64,000 nt of DNA from positions 3,364,001 through 3,428,000 of the forward strand of contig NZ_CP084930.1 of NCBI RefSeq assembly GCF_023822065.1, written 5' to 3'. Positions 43,326 to 52,059 of the stretch are shown here, piece after piece. Position 1 is the first letter of the stretch; each line of letters starts with the position of its first letter. A model generated the notes under the pieces. That model searched no databases. It saw nothing but the letters and a program-made list of their open reading frames with translations, and had not been told where the DNA came from. This stretch comes from Sphingomonas morindae (GTDB lineage: Bacteria > Pseudomonadota > Alphaproteobacteria > Sphingomonadales > Sphingomonadaceae). Made by a program: the position numbers and the translations under genes.

Positions 43326-44999
43326 TCAGAGGCTGACCGGTGGCAATCCCTCGAAGTAGCCGTGGACGGCTTGGACCACGACGGAGCCCTCGCCTACGCC
43401 GGAGGCGACCCGCTTGACGGATCCCGCACGCACGTCGCCCACCGCGTAGATGCCGGGCTTGCAGGTTGCATAGGGCGCCGACAGCGGCAGCCCGCCCTCA
43501 TCCTGTCCTGTGATGACGAAGCCGCTCTCGTCGAGCGGCAGGCAGTCGAGCAGCCAATCGGTATTTGGTTCGGCGCCGATCATCACGAACAGGGCGCCGC
43601 ATCCAATGCGGGTGGGCTCGCCGGTCCGCACGTCGCGCCACTCAACCTCCTCGAGCACGTGTTCCCCGCCCAGCGCGCTCACTTCGCTGAACGGGTGCAA
43701 CGTGATGCGCGGGGACCCGTTGATCCGCTGCACGAGATAGTCCGACATGGTGGCCGCGAGCCCCTCCTTGCGGACGAGGACGTGAACATGTCCGACGAGC
43801 CTGGACAGGAACACCGCGGCCTGGCCCGCGGAGTTGCCGCCGCCCACCACGACGACGTGCTGCCCCTCGCATAAAGCCGCCTCCATCGCCGTCGCTGCAT
43901 ACTGGATGCCAGCGCCCTCGAGCCGTTCGTAGCCGGGCACCGAGAGCCGACGGTAGCGCGCGCCCGTCGCGATCACGACCGACGACGCCGTCACCACCTG
44001 CCCATCCTCCAGTTCAAGCCGGAACGGATGGGTCGAGCAGTCAAGCGAAGTGACCATGCGGGATACGGCAATCCGGGCACCGAATTTCTGCGCCTGCACC
44101 TGCGCGCGACCGGCGAGCGCCTGACCGGAGATGCCGGTTGGGAATCCGAGATAGTTCTCGATTCGGCTATCCGTGCCCGCCTGCCCGCCCGGCGCCAGCG
44201 CCTCGATCACCACCGTCTTGAGGCCTTCGGACGCCGCATAGGTGGCGGCGGCCAGGCCCGCCGGCCCCGCACCCACGACCGCCACGTCCCAGCGCTCGTC
44301 CTCGGCAAAGCGCTCCGTCAGACCCAGACGATCCGCGAACTCGGCGGTCCCCGGATTGCGCAGGATCGAGCGATCGGGCGCGACCACTGCCGGCAGGTCG
44401 CGCAGCTCGAGACCGAGCTCCGCCAGCATGTCGATGGCCAACGGGTCGCCGGCTGTGTCCATCAGGCGCAGCGGATAGCCGTTGCGAATGGCGAACCGCT
44501 CCAGCCGCTGCGTGTCGGCGGAAGCCGCCGGGCCGATCAGCGTGATGCCAGCCTCGCCGTGATGCAAGAACCCCATGCGCCTGAGAATGAAGGCGCGCAT
44601 GACCAGTTCGCCCACGTCCGGCTCGCCGGACAGGAGCTTGCGGAAGTCCGCCGACGCGACGCGGACCAGGCGCGCCGCGGTCAGCGCGCGAGCGGTGACG
44701 AGCAGCGCGCGGGCGCTCACATGGTCGAGCTCGCCGGTGAACTGCCCGTGCCGGTGCACGGTCAGCAGCCGCTCCTCGTCGTCAGCCTCGCCCGAATGGA
44801 AGATGCCGACCTCGCCCGCGACCACGAGGAAGAAGTCGGCATGCCTGTCGCCCCGCGCGAACAGCGTCGTTCCGGCCGGGACCCTCTCCTCCCGGCCGTG
44901 ACCGCGCACCCTTGCGATCATCTCGGCGGGCATCACAGGGTAGATCTGCGCTGTGCGCGCATACGGATCATCGACGGTGGTGGCGGCGGCGGCGACCAT
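43326..44999 (-). CDS. cyclic-nucleotide-binding domain fused to a thioredoxin-reductase-like flavoprotein
   Basis: A 557-residue three-part protein. Residues about 20-140 form a CRP-type cNMP fold (VPAGTTLFARGDRHADFFLVVAGEVGIF). Residues 148-230 are a thioredoxin/glutaredoxin-like fold without an active CxxC. Residues 245-555 are a TrxR-type FAD/NAD(P)H module (VVGAGPAGLAAATYA, VVVVGGGNSAGQAAVFLS, IYAVGDVRAGSVKRV). Where thioredoxin reductase has its CATC redox pair, this protein has AATA (residues 368-371), so it cannot use that disulfide. The ATG at 44999 shares a base with the upstream stop. A nucleotide-gated flavin oxidoreductase or signal protein is the best description. The electron acceptor is unknown. 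Confidence 0.88.
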   Translation of the reverse strand: MVAAAATTVDDPYARTAQIYPVMPAEMIARVRGHGREERVPAGTTLFARGDRHADFFLVVAGEVGIFHSGEADDEERLLTVHRHGQFTGELDHVSARALLVTARALTAARLVRVASADFRKLLSGEPDVGELVMRAFILRRMGFLHHGEAGITLIGPAASADTQRLERFAIRNGYPLRLMDTAGDPLAIDMLAELGLELRDLPAVVAPDRSILRNPGTAEFADRLGLTERFAEDERWDVAVVGAGPAGLAAATYAASEGLKTVVIEALAPGGQAGTDSRIENYLGFPTGISGQALAGRAQVQAQKFGARIAVSRMVTSLDCSTHPFRLELEDGQVVTASSVVIATGARYRRLSVPGYERLEGAGIQYAATAMEAALCEGQHVVVVGGGNSAGQAAVFLSRLVGHVHVLVRKEGLAATMSDYLVQRINGSPRITLHPFSEVSALGGEHVLEEVEWRDVRTGEPTRIGCGALFVMIGAEPNTDWLLDCLPLDESGFVITGQDEGGLPLSAPYATCKPGIYAVGDVRAGSVKRVASGVGEGSVVVQAVHGYFEGLPPVSL

Positions 45000-45862
45000 C
45001 AGCCGTTCCAGCCGTCGAGGAAGTCGAGCAACAGCGCGTTCACCGCCTCGGGCCGCTCCTCGTGTGGCAGATGGCCGCAGCGCTCGATCGGCACCGCGCG
45101 AAGGTTCTCCGCCATCTCCGCCCAGACCTTGGGCATGTCGAACAACTCCCCGACCGCCCCGAAGTTTGCGCCCCACAGCGCGAGCGTCGGACAGGCGATC
45201 TTGACGTCCGCATCGGCCTGGTCCTGCGCCACGTCCTCTGCGTTGGCACGGTAGTCCGCCATCGCACCCCGGACGGCACCTGGCGCACGATAGGCGCGGA
45301 CGTAGGTGTCGAACGCCTCCCCTGTGATCGCGGCCGGATCATAGGCCCAATCCGAGAAGAACCAGCGAAGCCACTGTTCCTCCTTGCCCGCGATCAGCGT
45401 CTCCGGGAGATCGGGCACGAGGTGGAAGAGGAAGAACCAGTAGGCCTTGGCGATCTTCGCATCGAGGTCGCGTGCGGCGATGCGGGTCGGCACGTTGTCC
45501 ATGACGACCAGTCGGTCGACCCGGTCGGGGAAGTCCTTGGCGAAGCGGGTCGCGACCCGGGCACCACGATCGTGACCCACCAACGCAATCTTTTCGATCC
45601 CGAGGGTGTCAAGCAGCGCCGCTAGGTCTCCGGCCATGGTCCTCTTGTCGTAACCGGCGGCCGGCTTCTCCGTCTCGCCGTAGCCCCGCAGGTCGGGCGC
45701 GATGACGCGGTACAACTCGCCAAGCACCGGCACCTGATGTCGCCACGCGTAGTTGGTCTCGGGGAAGCCGTGCAGCAGCACCACGGGTGCGCCCGTGCCC
45801 GCATCGATATAGTTCTGGCGAATGCCGTTGGCCTTCACCGTGTGATTGGCGATCGCGATCAT
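44999..45862 (-). CDS. alpha/beta hydrolase of the epoxide hydrolase / haloacetate dehalogenase type
   Basis: A 287-residue enzyme whose nucleophile is Asp, not Ser: VGHDRGARVATRF. Also present are HGFPETNYAWRHQVP (HGxP oxyanion motif), APDLRGYGETEKP, a VVMDNVPTRIA turn, a cap with YWFFLFHLVPDLPETL, and a late His in RCGHLPHEE. The DRGxR motif and the cap Trp are features of fluoroacetate dehalogenases. Epoxide hydrolysis is the main alternative. The start ATG overlaps the metallohydrolase stop (ATGA), and the stop shares a base with the fusion protein start. Confidence 0.88.
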   Translation of the reverse strand: MIAIANHTVKANGIRQNYIDAGTGAPVVLLHGFPETNYAWRHQVPVLGELYRVIAPDLRGYGETEKPAAGYDKRTMAGDLAALLDTLGIEKIALVGHDRGARVATRFAKDFPDRVDRLVVMDNVPTRIAARDLDAKIAKAYWFFLFHLVPDLPETLIAGKEEQWLRWFFSDWAYDPAAITGEAFDTYVRAYRAPGAVRGAMADYRANAEDVAQDQADADVKIACPTLALWGANFGAVGELFDMPKVWAEMAENLRAVPIERCGHLPHEERPEAVNALLLDFLDGWNG

Positions 45863-46845
45863 GGGTGATCCCTGTTCAGCGTGTAGTTGACGGGGAGCCA
45901 TTCATACCTGCCCTTCCCCTCCGCGCGGATATGCCCGATTCCGGGAAAGGAGATGTGCGCTCCCGCGACTAGCCAGCCGCCCGCCGCCGCCCGGTCCAGC
46001 AGCATCCTGCGGGAGGCGACCGCGATAGGCACGTTCCAGTCGTAGCGGATCGACACCTCGGGGTGCGGAAATTGGACGGGTGCGATGTGCACCGTGTCGC
46101 CCCAGAACAGCATTGACTGGCCGGCGTCCTGCAGCAGGTAAACTGAGTGCCCTGGTGTGTGCCCCGGCGCTGCGATGGGGGTTAAACCCGGCAGCAGCGC
46201 AGCGCCCTCATCAAACAGCGCGAGGCGATCCGCCTTCTGGTATGGTGCGACCACCTTCTGCACCGCTGGAAAGAAGGGTTTGAGCAGGTCGTTGACACTC
46301 GCCTGGTTGCGACTGTCCAGCCAGAAGGCCGCCTCCTTGCGGGCGACATGGACCACCGCATTGGCGAACAGCGGCTTGCCGTCCAGCACCAGCCCGCCTG
46401 CATGATCCTCATGCAAATGGGTGATGAACACGTCGTCGACATCCTCCGGCGTGTAGCCGGCAGCGATGATTGCTCTCTTCAGCCCGCCACCTTCGGTCCC
46501 GTAGAGGTTCCCGGCACCCGCGTCGATCAAGACCAGCCGACGGTCCATGTTGACGAGGAAGGCGTTAATCATCCCCTCGTAGCGGAGCGGCAGGAAGGCC
46601 GCCTTTAGCGCTCCCGTCACCTCATCCACACTCGCGCCCACTGCGACCTTATCGGAAGGAAACGGGTGGGTGCCATCGAGCAGCGCGGTCACCTCGAACC
46701 GGCCGACGAACAGCCGGTAGTAGCCCGGTGCCTGGCCGCCGACCTGCGGCGTCGCAGGATGCGCGGTCTGATGAGCGTCCTGCGCCTGCGCGGGGCCCGC
46801 AGCGACCAGCCCCAACACCGCGGCAAGGAGAAAGCGCCGCCTCAC
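45859..46845 (-). CDS. exported metallo-beta-lactamase-fold hydrolase
   Basis: A 328-residue protein with a signal peptide (RRRFLLAAVLGLVAAGPAQA). The MBL metal-binding motif is THLHEDHAGG, with downstream ligands in APGHTPGHSVYL, WGDTVH and the late GAHISFPGIGH. The GTG at 46845 is chosen because it overlaps the upstream esterase stop in a GTGA and sets the signal peptide at the N-terminus. It resembles quorum-quenching-type lactonases and related periplasmic MBL hydrolases. The substrate is unknown; a lactone or ester product of the neighbouring hydrolases is plausible. Confidence 0.9.
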   Translation of the reverse strand: MRRRFLLAAVLGLVAAGPAQAQDAHQTAHPATPQVGGQAPGYYRLFVGRFEVTALLDGTHPFPSDKVAVGASVDEVTGALKAAFLPLRYEGMINAFLVNMDRRLVLIDAGAGNLYGTEGGGLKRAIIAAGYTPEDVDDVFITHLHEDHAGGLVLDGKPLFANAVVHVARKEAAFWLDSRNQASVNDLLKPFFPAVQKVVAPYQKADRLALFDEGAALLPGLTPIAAPGHTPGHSVYLLQDAGQSMLFWGDTVHIAPVQFPHPEVSIRYDWNVPIAVASRRMLLDRAAAGGWLVAGAHISFPGIGHIRAEGKGRYEWLPVNYTLNRDHP

Positions 46846-47645
46846 TTCGGGGCGGCGATCGATGCAACCGCCTCCGCGATCACCCTGGCGACCTCGACGG
46901 GGTGGGAGAGCAGCGAAACATGACTTGAGGCGAGCACCGTCGTCCTCGCCTTCATCTGCGCCGCAAGATCGCGCTCCATTTGCGGCGAGATCACGCGATC
47001 GTTCCCGGACACGATGTACCACGAGGGCACCGTCCGCCATGCCACGCGCGTCACCTTGTCGCCGAAGGTGCTCGCCGCGAGCGGCCCCTGCGTCACGAAA
47101 AGCGTGCGCGCCTCGGCGCGGGGCAGATCCGGCGCGAAGTTGTCGATCATGCCTTGCTCGGTCTGGCGCAGGAAGCCGTGCCCGTCATCCCACACGGTGC
47201 CGAGCGCCGGCGACTTCGGATAGGCACCGACGAGGTCGCCGCCGCTCTGTCCTTCCTTGTTCGCGAAAGCGGCGACGTAGACCAGCGCCTTGACCTTCGG
47301 GTCGTTGCCCGCCTCGGTGATGACCGTGCCCGCCCAGCTGTGGCCGACGAGCACGACCGGCCCCTCGATGTCGGCGAGCACCCGCTGCGTCGCGGTGACA
47401 TCGTCTGCCAGCGAGGTGAGCGGATTCTGCACGCCCATGACGCGGATGCCCTTGGCCTGCAGCAGCGGAATAACCTTCGACCAGCTCGAGCCGTCCGCCC
47501 AGGCGCCATGGACGAGAACGACAGTGGGGGTGCCGCCGGTCGCCGGCGACGCGCTCGCGCGGGCGGCCTGCGCGGCCGCGGCCATCGGTGCGAAGGAGAG
47601 GGCGGTGGTGGCCAGAACGGCCGCAAGCATGGTTCGCATCATCAT
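46842..47645 (-). CDS. exported serine alpha/beta hydrolase (salicylate-esterase-like)
   Basis: A 267-residue protein with signal peptide (MLAAVLATTALSFAPMAAAA). The oxyanion motif is VLVHGAWADGSSW, the nucleophile is VGHSWAGTVITE, Asp is in SGNDRVISP, and His is in SSHVSLLSHP. This is the plant SABP2/MenH-like subgroup seen in many bacteria. AGGAG precedes the ATG cluster at 47645-47637. It is the first gene of a five-gene operon whose first four genes overlap. The truncated gene at 20249-20748 is a paralogue. Confidence 0.92.
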   Translation of the reverse strand: MMMRTMLAAVLATTALSFAPMAAAAQAARASASPATGGTPTVVLVHGAWADGSSWSKVIPLLQAKGIRVMGVQNPLTSLADDVTATQRVLADIEGPVVLVGHSWAGTVITEAGNDPKVKALVYVAAFANKEGQSGGDLVGAYPKSPALGTVWDDGHGFLRQTEQGMIDNFAPDLPRAEARTLFVTQGPLAASTFGDKVTRVAWRTVPSWYIVSGNDRVISPQMERDLAAQMKARTTVLASSHVSLLSHPVEVARVIAEAVASIAAPK

Positions 47646-47753
47646 CGTCCGTCTCCTGATCGTCTCTTGGCCGCTGACTGCACGGGCGCACGCGCGCGTG
47701 ATTGTATGCTGGGGCTGCGACTTGGACGGCGGGCGCGCGACCCGCCGCAGCCA

Positions 47754-48725
47754 TCAGCCCTTGATGAAGCTCAGGATGTCGGGATTGATGACGTCGCCGT
47801 TGATCGTCAGCATGCCGTGCGAGAAGCCGGGATAGATCTTCAGCCTGTTGTCCGGCACCAGCTTGGCCTGGAGCAGCGACGCGTCCTTGTAGGGCACGAT
47901 CTGGTCATCATCGCCCTGCAGGATCAGCGTCGGCACGTTCATGGCCTTCAAGTCTTCGGTCTGGTCGGTTTCCGAGAAGGCGGCGATGCCCAGGTAGTGC
48001 GCATTGGCACCGCCCATCATGCCCTGACGCCACCAGTTCAGCCGCACGCCGTCGACCACCGACTTGCCAGGCCGGTTGAACCCGTAGAACGGGATCGGCA
48101 CCTGCCAGTAGAAGTCGGCACGATTGGCGGCGAGCTGCGAGCGGAAGCCGTCGAACACCGACTTGGGAAGCCCGCCGGGATTAGCCGCGGTCTTCAGCAT
48201 CAGCGGCGGCACCGCGCTCACCAGCACCGCCTTGGCCACGCGTCCCGCGCCGTGGCGTGCGACGTAGCGCGCGACCTCGCCGCCACCGGTCGAATGGCCG
48301 ATGTGGATGGCATTGCGCAGGTCCAGCTTCCTCACCACCGCGTCGACGTCGGCGGCGTAGGTGCTCATGTCGTGGCCGCCGGACGCCTGCCCGGACCGGC
48401 CATGCCCTCGCCGGTCCATCGCGACTACGCGATAGCCCTGAGCGAGGAAGTATAGCATCTGCCCATCCCAGTCGTCCGCGCTGAGCGGCCAGCCGTGATG
48501 GAAGAAGATCGGCTGCCCGCGACCCCAATCTTTGTAGTAGAGGCGCGTGCCGTCGGCAGCCGTGGCGAAGCCCTCGCCGGTACCACTCGAGCCGGCCGGC
48601 TGGGCGGAGGCAGGCGTCGCCCCCATGCTCGACAACGTGGCGGCGCCTGCCACCAGTCCCGCTCCCGCGAGCATGCCGCGTCGGCTGAAGCTTTCGAGCG
48701 CCCGATCTTCCTGGTTCGTCGTCAT
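47754..48725 (-). CDS. Tat-exported haloperoxidase-like alpha/beta hydrolase, paralogue 2
   Basis: 323 residues. A Tat leader (SRRGMLAGAGLVAGAATLSS) distinguishes it from its two cytoplasmic paralogues. The catalytic segments are YYKDWGRGQPIFFHHGWPLSADDW, DRRGHGRSGQASGG, IGHSTGGGEV (nucleophile Ser in HSTGG), LQGDDDQIVP and GFSHGMLTIN. The ATG at 48725 is chosen for the leader. The gene is separated from the operon at 47645 by about 110 bases and could share its promoter region. Confidence 0.92.
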   Translation of the reverse strand: MTTNQEDRALESFSRRGMLAGAGLVAGAATLSSMGATPASAQPAGSSGTGEGFATAADGTRLYYKDWGRGQPIFFHHGWPLSADDWDGQMLYFLAQGYRVVAMDRRGHGRSGQASGGHDMSTYAADVDAVVRKLDLRNAIHIGHSTGGGEVARYVARHGAGRVAKAVLVSAVPPLMLKTAANPGGLPKSVFDGFRSQLAANRADFYWQVPIPFYGFNRPGKSVVDGVRLNWWRQGMMGGANAHYLGIAAFSETDQTEDLKAMNVPTLILQGDDDQIVPYKDASLLQAKLVPDNRLKIYPGFSHGMLTINGDVINPDILSFIKG

Positions 48726-48834
48726 GACCGTATCCTCCTGTTTCGGCGGACGGTCTGAGGCACCCGCAACGGCGCGGATTGTATCAAGGCGGGGCGATTG
48801 GCACGCGACGCGCGCGATCACCTCGCCGGTCGCG

Positions 48835-49422
48835 TCAATAGGGAGGCGCTACGAGCTCGCGCTGCCGCAGGGCGGCATCGGCCCACCACGCGAGTTCATC
48901 CGCGAAGCGGTTGAAGTTGTGCTCGAGCGCGGAACCGCCGTCTCCCCTCGGAACGCCCTCGTTGTCCAGCGTCGAGCCGATCGGGCCGACGGCGAGGGCG
49001 CTCGGGATGACGACCATGCCCAACTCGGCGAGCGTCGGGTGCCAGCCGTAGCCGGCCCGCGCGCCGGCGAAGCGGCCAGCGGAGTAGGTCGCCAGCGCCG
49101 CCGGACGCCAGAACCACTTCTCTAGGAAGTGGTCCGTCAGGTTCTTGAGGCCGGGCTGCACGCCCCAGTTGTATTCGCCCGCCACGAACAGGAAGGCGTC
49201 CGAACCGACGATCTTCCCGGCGAGTTCCTCCATCGCCGGCGGCGCCGTGCCGGGTTCGTATTCCTTGTACATCCGGTCCAGCATCGGCAGTCTCACGCAC
49301 TTGGCGTCGATCAGCTCGGCATCGACGCCGCGCTCGCGGAACCGGCGGACCAGATACTCGGCGAGCCGTATGCCGGCGCGCTCGGACCGGTAGGAGCCGT
49401 AGAGGATCAGGAGGCGTCTCAC
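48835..49422 (-). CDS. NADPH-dependent FMN reductase
   Basis: A 195-residue flavodoxin-fold protein: LLILYGSYRSERAGIRLAE (FMN phosphate loop), LPMLDRMYKEYEPG, AFLFVAGEYNWGVQPGLKNL (the conserved P-E-Y-N-like VAGEYNWG), and YSAGRFAGARAG. The GTG at 49422 is used because it overlaps the upstream small-protein stop (GTGA) and gives the correct fold start. It would supply reduced flavin or reduce quinones or azo compounds. Confidence 0.9.
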   Translation of the reverse strand: MRRLLILYGSYRSERAGIRLAEYLVRRFRERGVDAELIDAKCVRLPMLDRMYKEYEPGTAPPAMEELAGKIVGSDAFLFVAGEYNWGVQPGLKNLTDHFLEKWFWRPAALATYSAGRFAGARAGYGWHPTLAELGMVVIPSALAVGPIGSTLDNEGVPRGDGGSALEHNFNRFADELAWWADAALRQRELVAPPY

Positions 49423-49532
49423 CGACCGAAGTCGCCGGTCGCCGGCGGGTCGCTTGCGGGAAAGCTCTCCTCCTCCGCCTCGTCCAGAAGCTCGTCCAGT
49501 TCCTCGTCGAACTCGTCGGGGTCCGGTCCCAT
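49419..49532 (-). CDS. small acidic protein with a SFPASDPPA motif
   Basis: 37 residues, from ATG 49532 with GGAGG five bases upstream. An Asp/Glu/Leu helix (EFDEELDELLDEAEEE) runs into ESFPASDPPATGDFG. The S-F-P-A-S-D-P-P motif recurs at the end of many short uncharacterised bacterial proteins. Its stop overlaps the FMN-reductase start, so the two are coupled. Function unknown. Confidence 0.65.
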   Translation of the reverse strand: MGPDPDEFDEELDELLDEAEEESFPASDPPATGDFGR

Positions 49533-49666
49533 GTGCGCCTCCATACCTTGATCTCGTCCGTGCATCGTGGAGCGCACGAGCGTCTTGGATGCGGCGCGCG
49601 GCACTTGCACGAAGAGGACGGGCGACACGCGCCGCCCGTCCCCGATCACATGCAGAATGCAGCGTT

Positions 49667-50086
49667 TCAGCGCCGCGCATCCAGGCTCCAGACACCGCCG
49701 CCCAGCGCGATCACGTTCAGCAAGCCGCCCGCGATCGCAACGTTATTGAAGAAGTGGATGAACTGGTTCTGGTCGCCCAAGTCGAAGTGGAAGGCGAAGG
49801 CAGTCACGACCGAGAAAGCCGCGAGGATGCCGGCGACAAGACGCGTGCGGTAGCCGAGGATAAGGGCCAGGCCGCCGATGAGTTCGATCAGCAGGGCGAT
49901 CGCGAGCCCCAGCTGCGGCAGCGGAAGGCCCGCGGACTGGATGTAGGCGATCGTGCCGGCAGGTGCCGCCAGCTTTGACAGTCCGCTCAGCACGAAGATC
50001 GCGGCAATGCCGATGCGGCCGACGAGGGGAAGCGCTGCATTTGCTGGCGCGGAGGTGTTGGTCGCACCGAGAGGAAGGGTAGCCAT
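49667..50086 (-). CDS. DoxX-family membrane protein (first of two)
   Basis: A 139-residue, four-helix protein: VGRIGIAAIFVLSGLSKLAAP, YIQSAGLPLPQLGLAIALLIE, GYRTRLVAGILAAF and FHFDLGDQNQFIHFFNNVAIAGG, the standard DoxX pattern. ATG at 50086 with AGGAGAAC upstream. DoxX proteins are linked to thiosulfate or thiol oxidation and redox stress in some species; the role here is not known. A second DoxX gene lies at 56718. Confidence 0.9.
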   Translation of the reverse strand: MATLPLGATNTSAPANAALPLVGRIGIAAIFVLSGLSKLAAPAGTIAYIQSAGLPLPQLGLAIALLIELIGGLALILGYRTRLVAGILAAFSVVTAFAFHFDLGDQNQFIHFFNNVAIAGGLLNVIALGGGVWSLDARR

Positions 50087-50396
50087 CGAAGTTCTCCTGT
50101 TGGCGGCGAACCTTCGCTGCCATTGGCCGCAGAGATGAGCGTGGGGAGACAGCCGCAACAGTCGAATAAGTTCGTTTCAGATGTTCGACGGATCAGTAAA
50201 GCCCTGCGCCGTACATCATACATGGGGCTGTTCAGGACGGCACGCGCGTCCAATCCCCATCCGAATGCGCCAGCTATCGTCCGGCTGAGCGACGATAGAC
50301 CTTTTCGAAAGTCTCGAACGCTCCGTCCGACTTTGTTCGGCTGTCGCTGCAAGTCGAGCCGCGCCACCTTCCAGGCGCACCATGAGGAGGTCCGCC

Positions 50397-50714
50397 GTGC
50401 CCGCACCGTCCGTCCAACCCGTCCTTTCCGGCTCCGAATGGGCCGCCGTATCGGTCGCCCTCAAGGATGCGCAGCGCTGCGGCTGCGCCACCGAGGCAGC
50501 GAACACCCGACCGGGCGCGCTGCGGCGCGCCGTGCGCTTCGTCTTCGGATCGCGCCGGCCCACCCCGCTGGCCGATCCGCGGCTGGAGGCAATTCGGCGG
50601 TTTGTCTGCGCCAGCAGCCGGCGCCGCGGTCCGGTCGACGGCCTCGCCGCCCCGCTGGCCGAGCACGGCTTCTCGGCGGCGCAGATCGACGCGCTCCATC
50701 TCCTCTCCCGCTGA
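50397..50714 (+). CDS. conserved small protein of unknown function preceding pirin
   Basis: 105 residues from GTG 50397 (GAGGAGG six bases upstream; ATG 50382 is possible). It starts with PSVQPVLSGSEWAAVSVALKDA and has RRFVCASSRRRGPVDGLAAPL and FSAAQIDALHLLS. It is helical with two Cys in RCGCATEAA. I do not recognise the family. It is ten bases before the pirin gene and probably co-transcribed. Confidence 0.6.
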   Translation: MPAPSVQPVLSGSEWAAVSVALKDAQRCGCATEAANTRPGALRRAVRFVFGSRRPTPLADPRLEAIRRFVCASSRRRGPVDGLAAPLAEHGFSAAQIDALHLLSR

Positions 50715-50723
50715 GGACACCTC

Positions 50724-51649
50724 ATGACACTCCGCTCCAGCACCATCGACGCCGTCGAAGCGATCATCCTGCCGCCCGTCCGCGACCTCGGCGATGGCTT
50801 CCAGGTCCGCCGGGCGCTGCCGAGCCCGCACCGTCGTATGGTCGGGCCCTTCATCTTCTACGACCAGATGGGACCAGCCGCCTTTCGCTCGGGCGAAGGC
50901 CTCGACGTGCGCCCCCACCCACATCGGCCTGGCGACCGTCACATACCTGCTCGAAGGCGAGATCCTGCACCGCGACAGCGTCGGCTCGGTGCAGGCGATC
51001 CGCCCCGGTGAGGTGAACTGGATGACCGCCGGTTCCGGCATAACCCACTCCGAGCGCACCGGCCCCGAGATGCGCGCGTCGGGCGGTGGACTGTTCGGCC
51101 TGCAGGCCTGGGTCGCCCTGCCGACCAGCCACGAGGAGACCACCCCCGCCTTCGGTCACTACACGGCGGACGCGATCCCGAACGCGGAGGACGATGGCGT
51201 CCGTCTGACGCTGATCGCAGGTCGCCACGACGGCCTCGTGTCACCCGTCAGGACCTTGTCGGACATGGTCTACGGCGACCTCTCGCTGGCGCCCGGCGCC
51301 CGGCGCCCGCTACCAGCTCCGCGCCGAGCACGTCGAGCGGGCGATCTACGTCGTGGAGGGAGAGGTCGCGACCGGCGGTCAGACCGGCACCTTCGCCTCC
51401 GGCGAGCTGATCGTGTTCAAGCCCGGCGCGGAGATCATCCTGTCGAGCGAGCGGGGCGCACGCCTCATGCTGATCGGTGGCGAACCATTCCCCGAGCGCC
51501 GCCACATCTACTGGAACTTCGTCTCGAGCCGACAGGAGCGGATCGAGCAGGCGAAGGAGGACTGGCGCGCCCGCCGCTTCGCCGACGTGCCGGAGGAATC
51601 CGACTTCATCCCGCTGCCGGACGAGCCCGCGCCCGTCCGCTATCCCTGA
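50724..51649 (+). pseudogene. pirin-family protein with two frame disruptions
   Basis: All parts of a pirin (about 300 residues) are present in three frames: [15 protein letters not shown] and GLDVRPHPH, then [19 protein letters not shown] with [17 protein letters not shown], then [16 protein letters not shown] (rebuilt) and [17 protein letters not shown]. The first break, near 50917-50922, lacks two bases of a Pro codon in PHPHIG. The second, near 51293-51310, is a 7-base tandem duplication (CGGCGCC). The metal-ligand motif PHPHIG spans the first break. As written, no functional pirin (quercetinase-like cupin) can be made. Confidence 0.82.
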
Positions 51650-51660
51650 GGAGACGAGGC

Positions 51661-52059
51661 ATGGCCAAGGCGACGGCCCATATCGGCCCGGACGACTACC
51701 GGGTCGACATCGAGAGCGGCGCGCACCGGCTGGTCGCCGACGAGCCGGCGAGCCGCGGCGGTGAGGACGTCGGCCCGGCTCCCTACGACCTGCTGCTGGC
51801 GGCACTCGGCGCGTGCACCGCGATCACGCTGCGCATGTATGCCGACCGGCACGACTGGGCGATCCGGTCGCTCGACGTCGACCTGCGGATCGTCGGCACG
51901 CCGGAGGGCAACCGCATCCGGCGCGTGCTGAGGATCGACGGTCCGGACGCGGCTGCCAGGGCGAGGCTGGCGGACATCGCGGAGCGAACGCCCGTCACCC
52001 TCACCGTCAAGAACGGCATGCCGGTCGAGACCACGCTCGCGGAGGACCGCCATGACTGA
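51661..52059 (+). CDS. OsmC/Ohr-family protein 1
   Basis: A 132-residue protein with the OsmC fold: [27 protein letters not shown] contains the peroxidatic Cys in GACT, and there is a late Thr/Lys-rich region ([12 protein letters not shown]) where the second redox Cys of classical OsmC would lie. It ends overlapping the second OsmC gene by eight bases. It likely acts on organic peroxides, or is a Cys-based hydrolase variant because the C-terminal Cys is missing. Confidence 0.88.
   Translation: MAKATAHIGPDDYRVDIESGAHRLVADEPASRGGEDVGPAPYDLLLAALGACTAITLRMYADRHDWAIRSLDVDLRIVGTPEGNRIRRVLRIDGPDAAARARLADIAERTPVTLTVKNGMPVETTLAEDRHD

Noticed and set aside
46980-48455. 491-codon plus-strand frame
   Set aside because: Antisense to two hydrolases with complete catalytic motifs.
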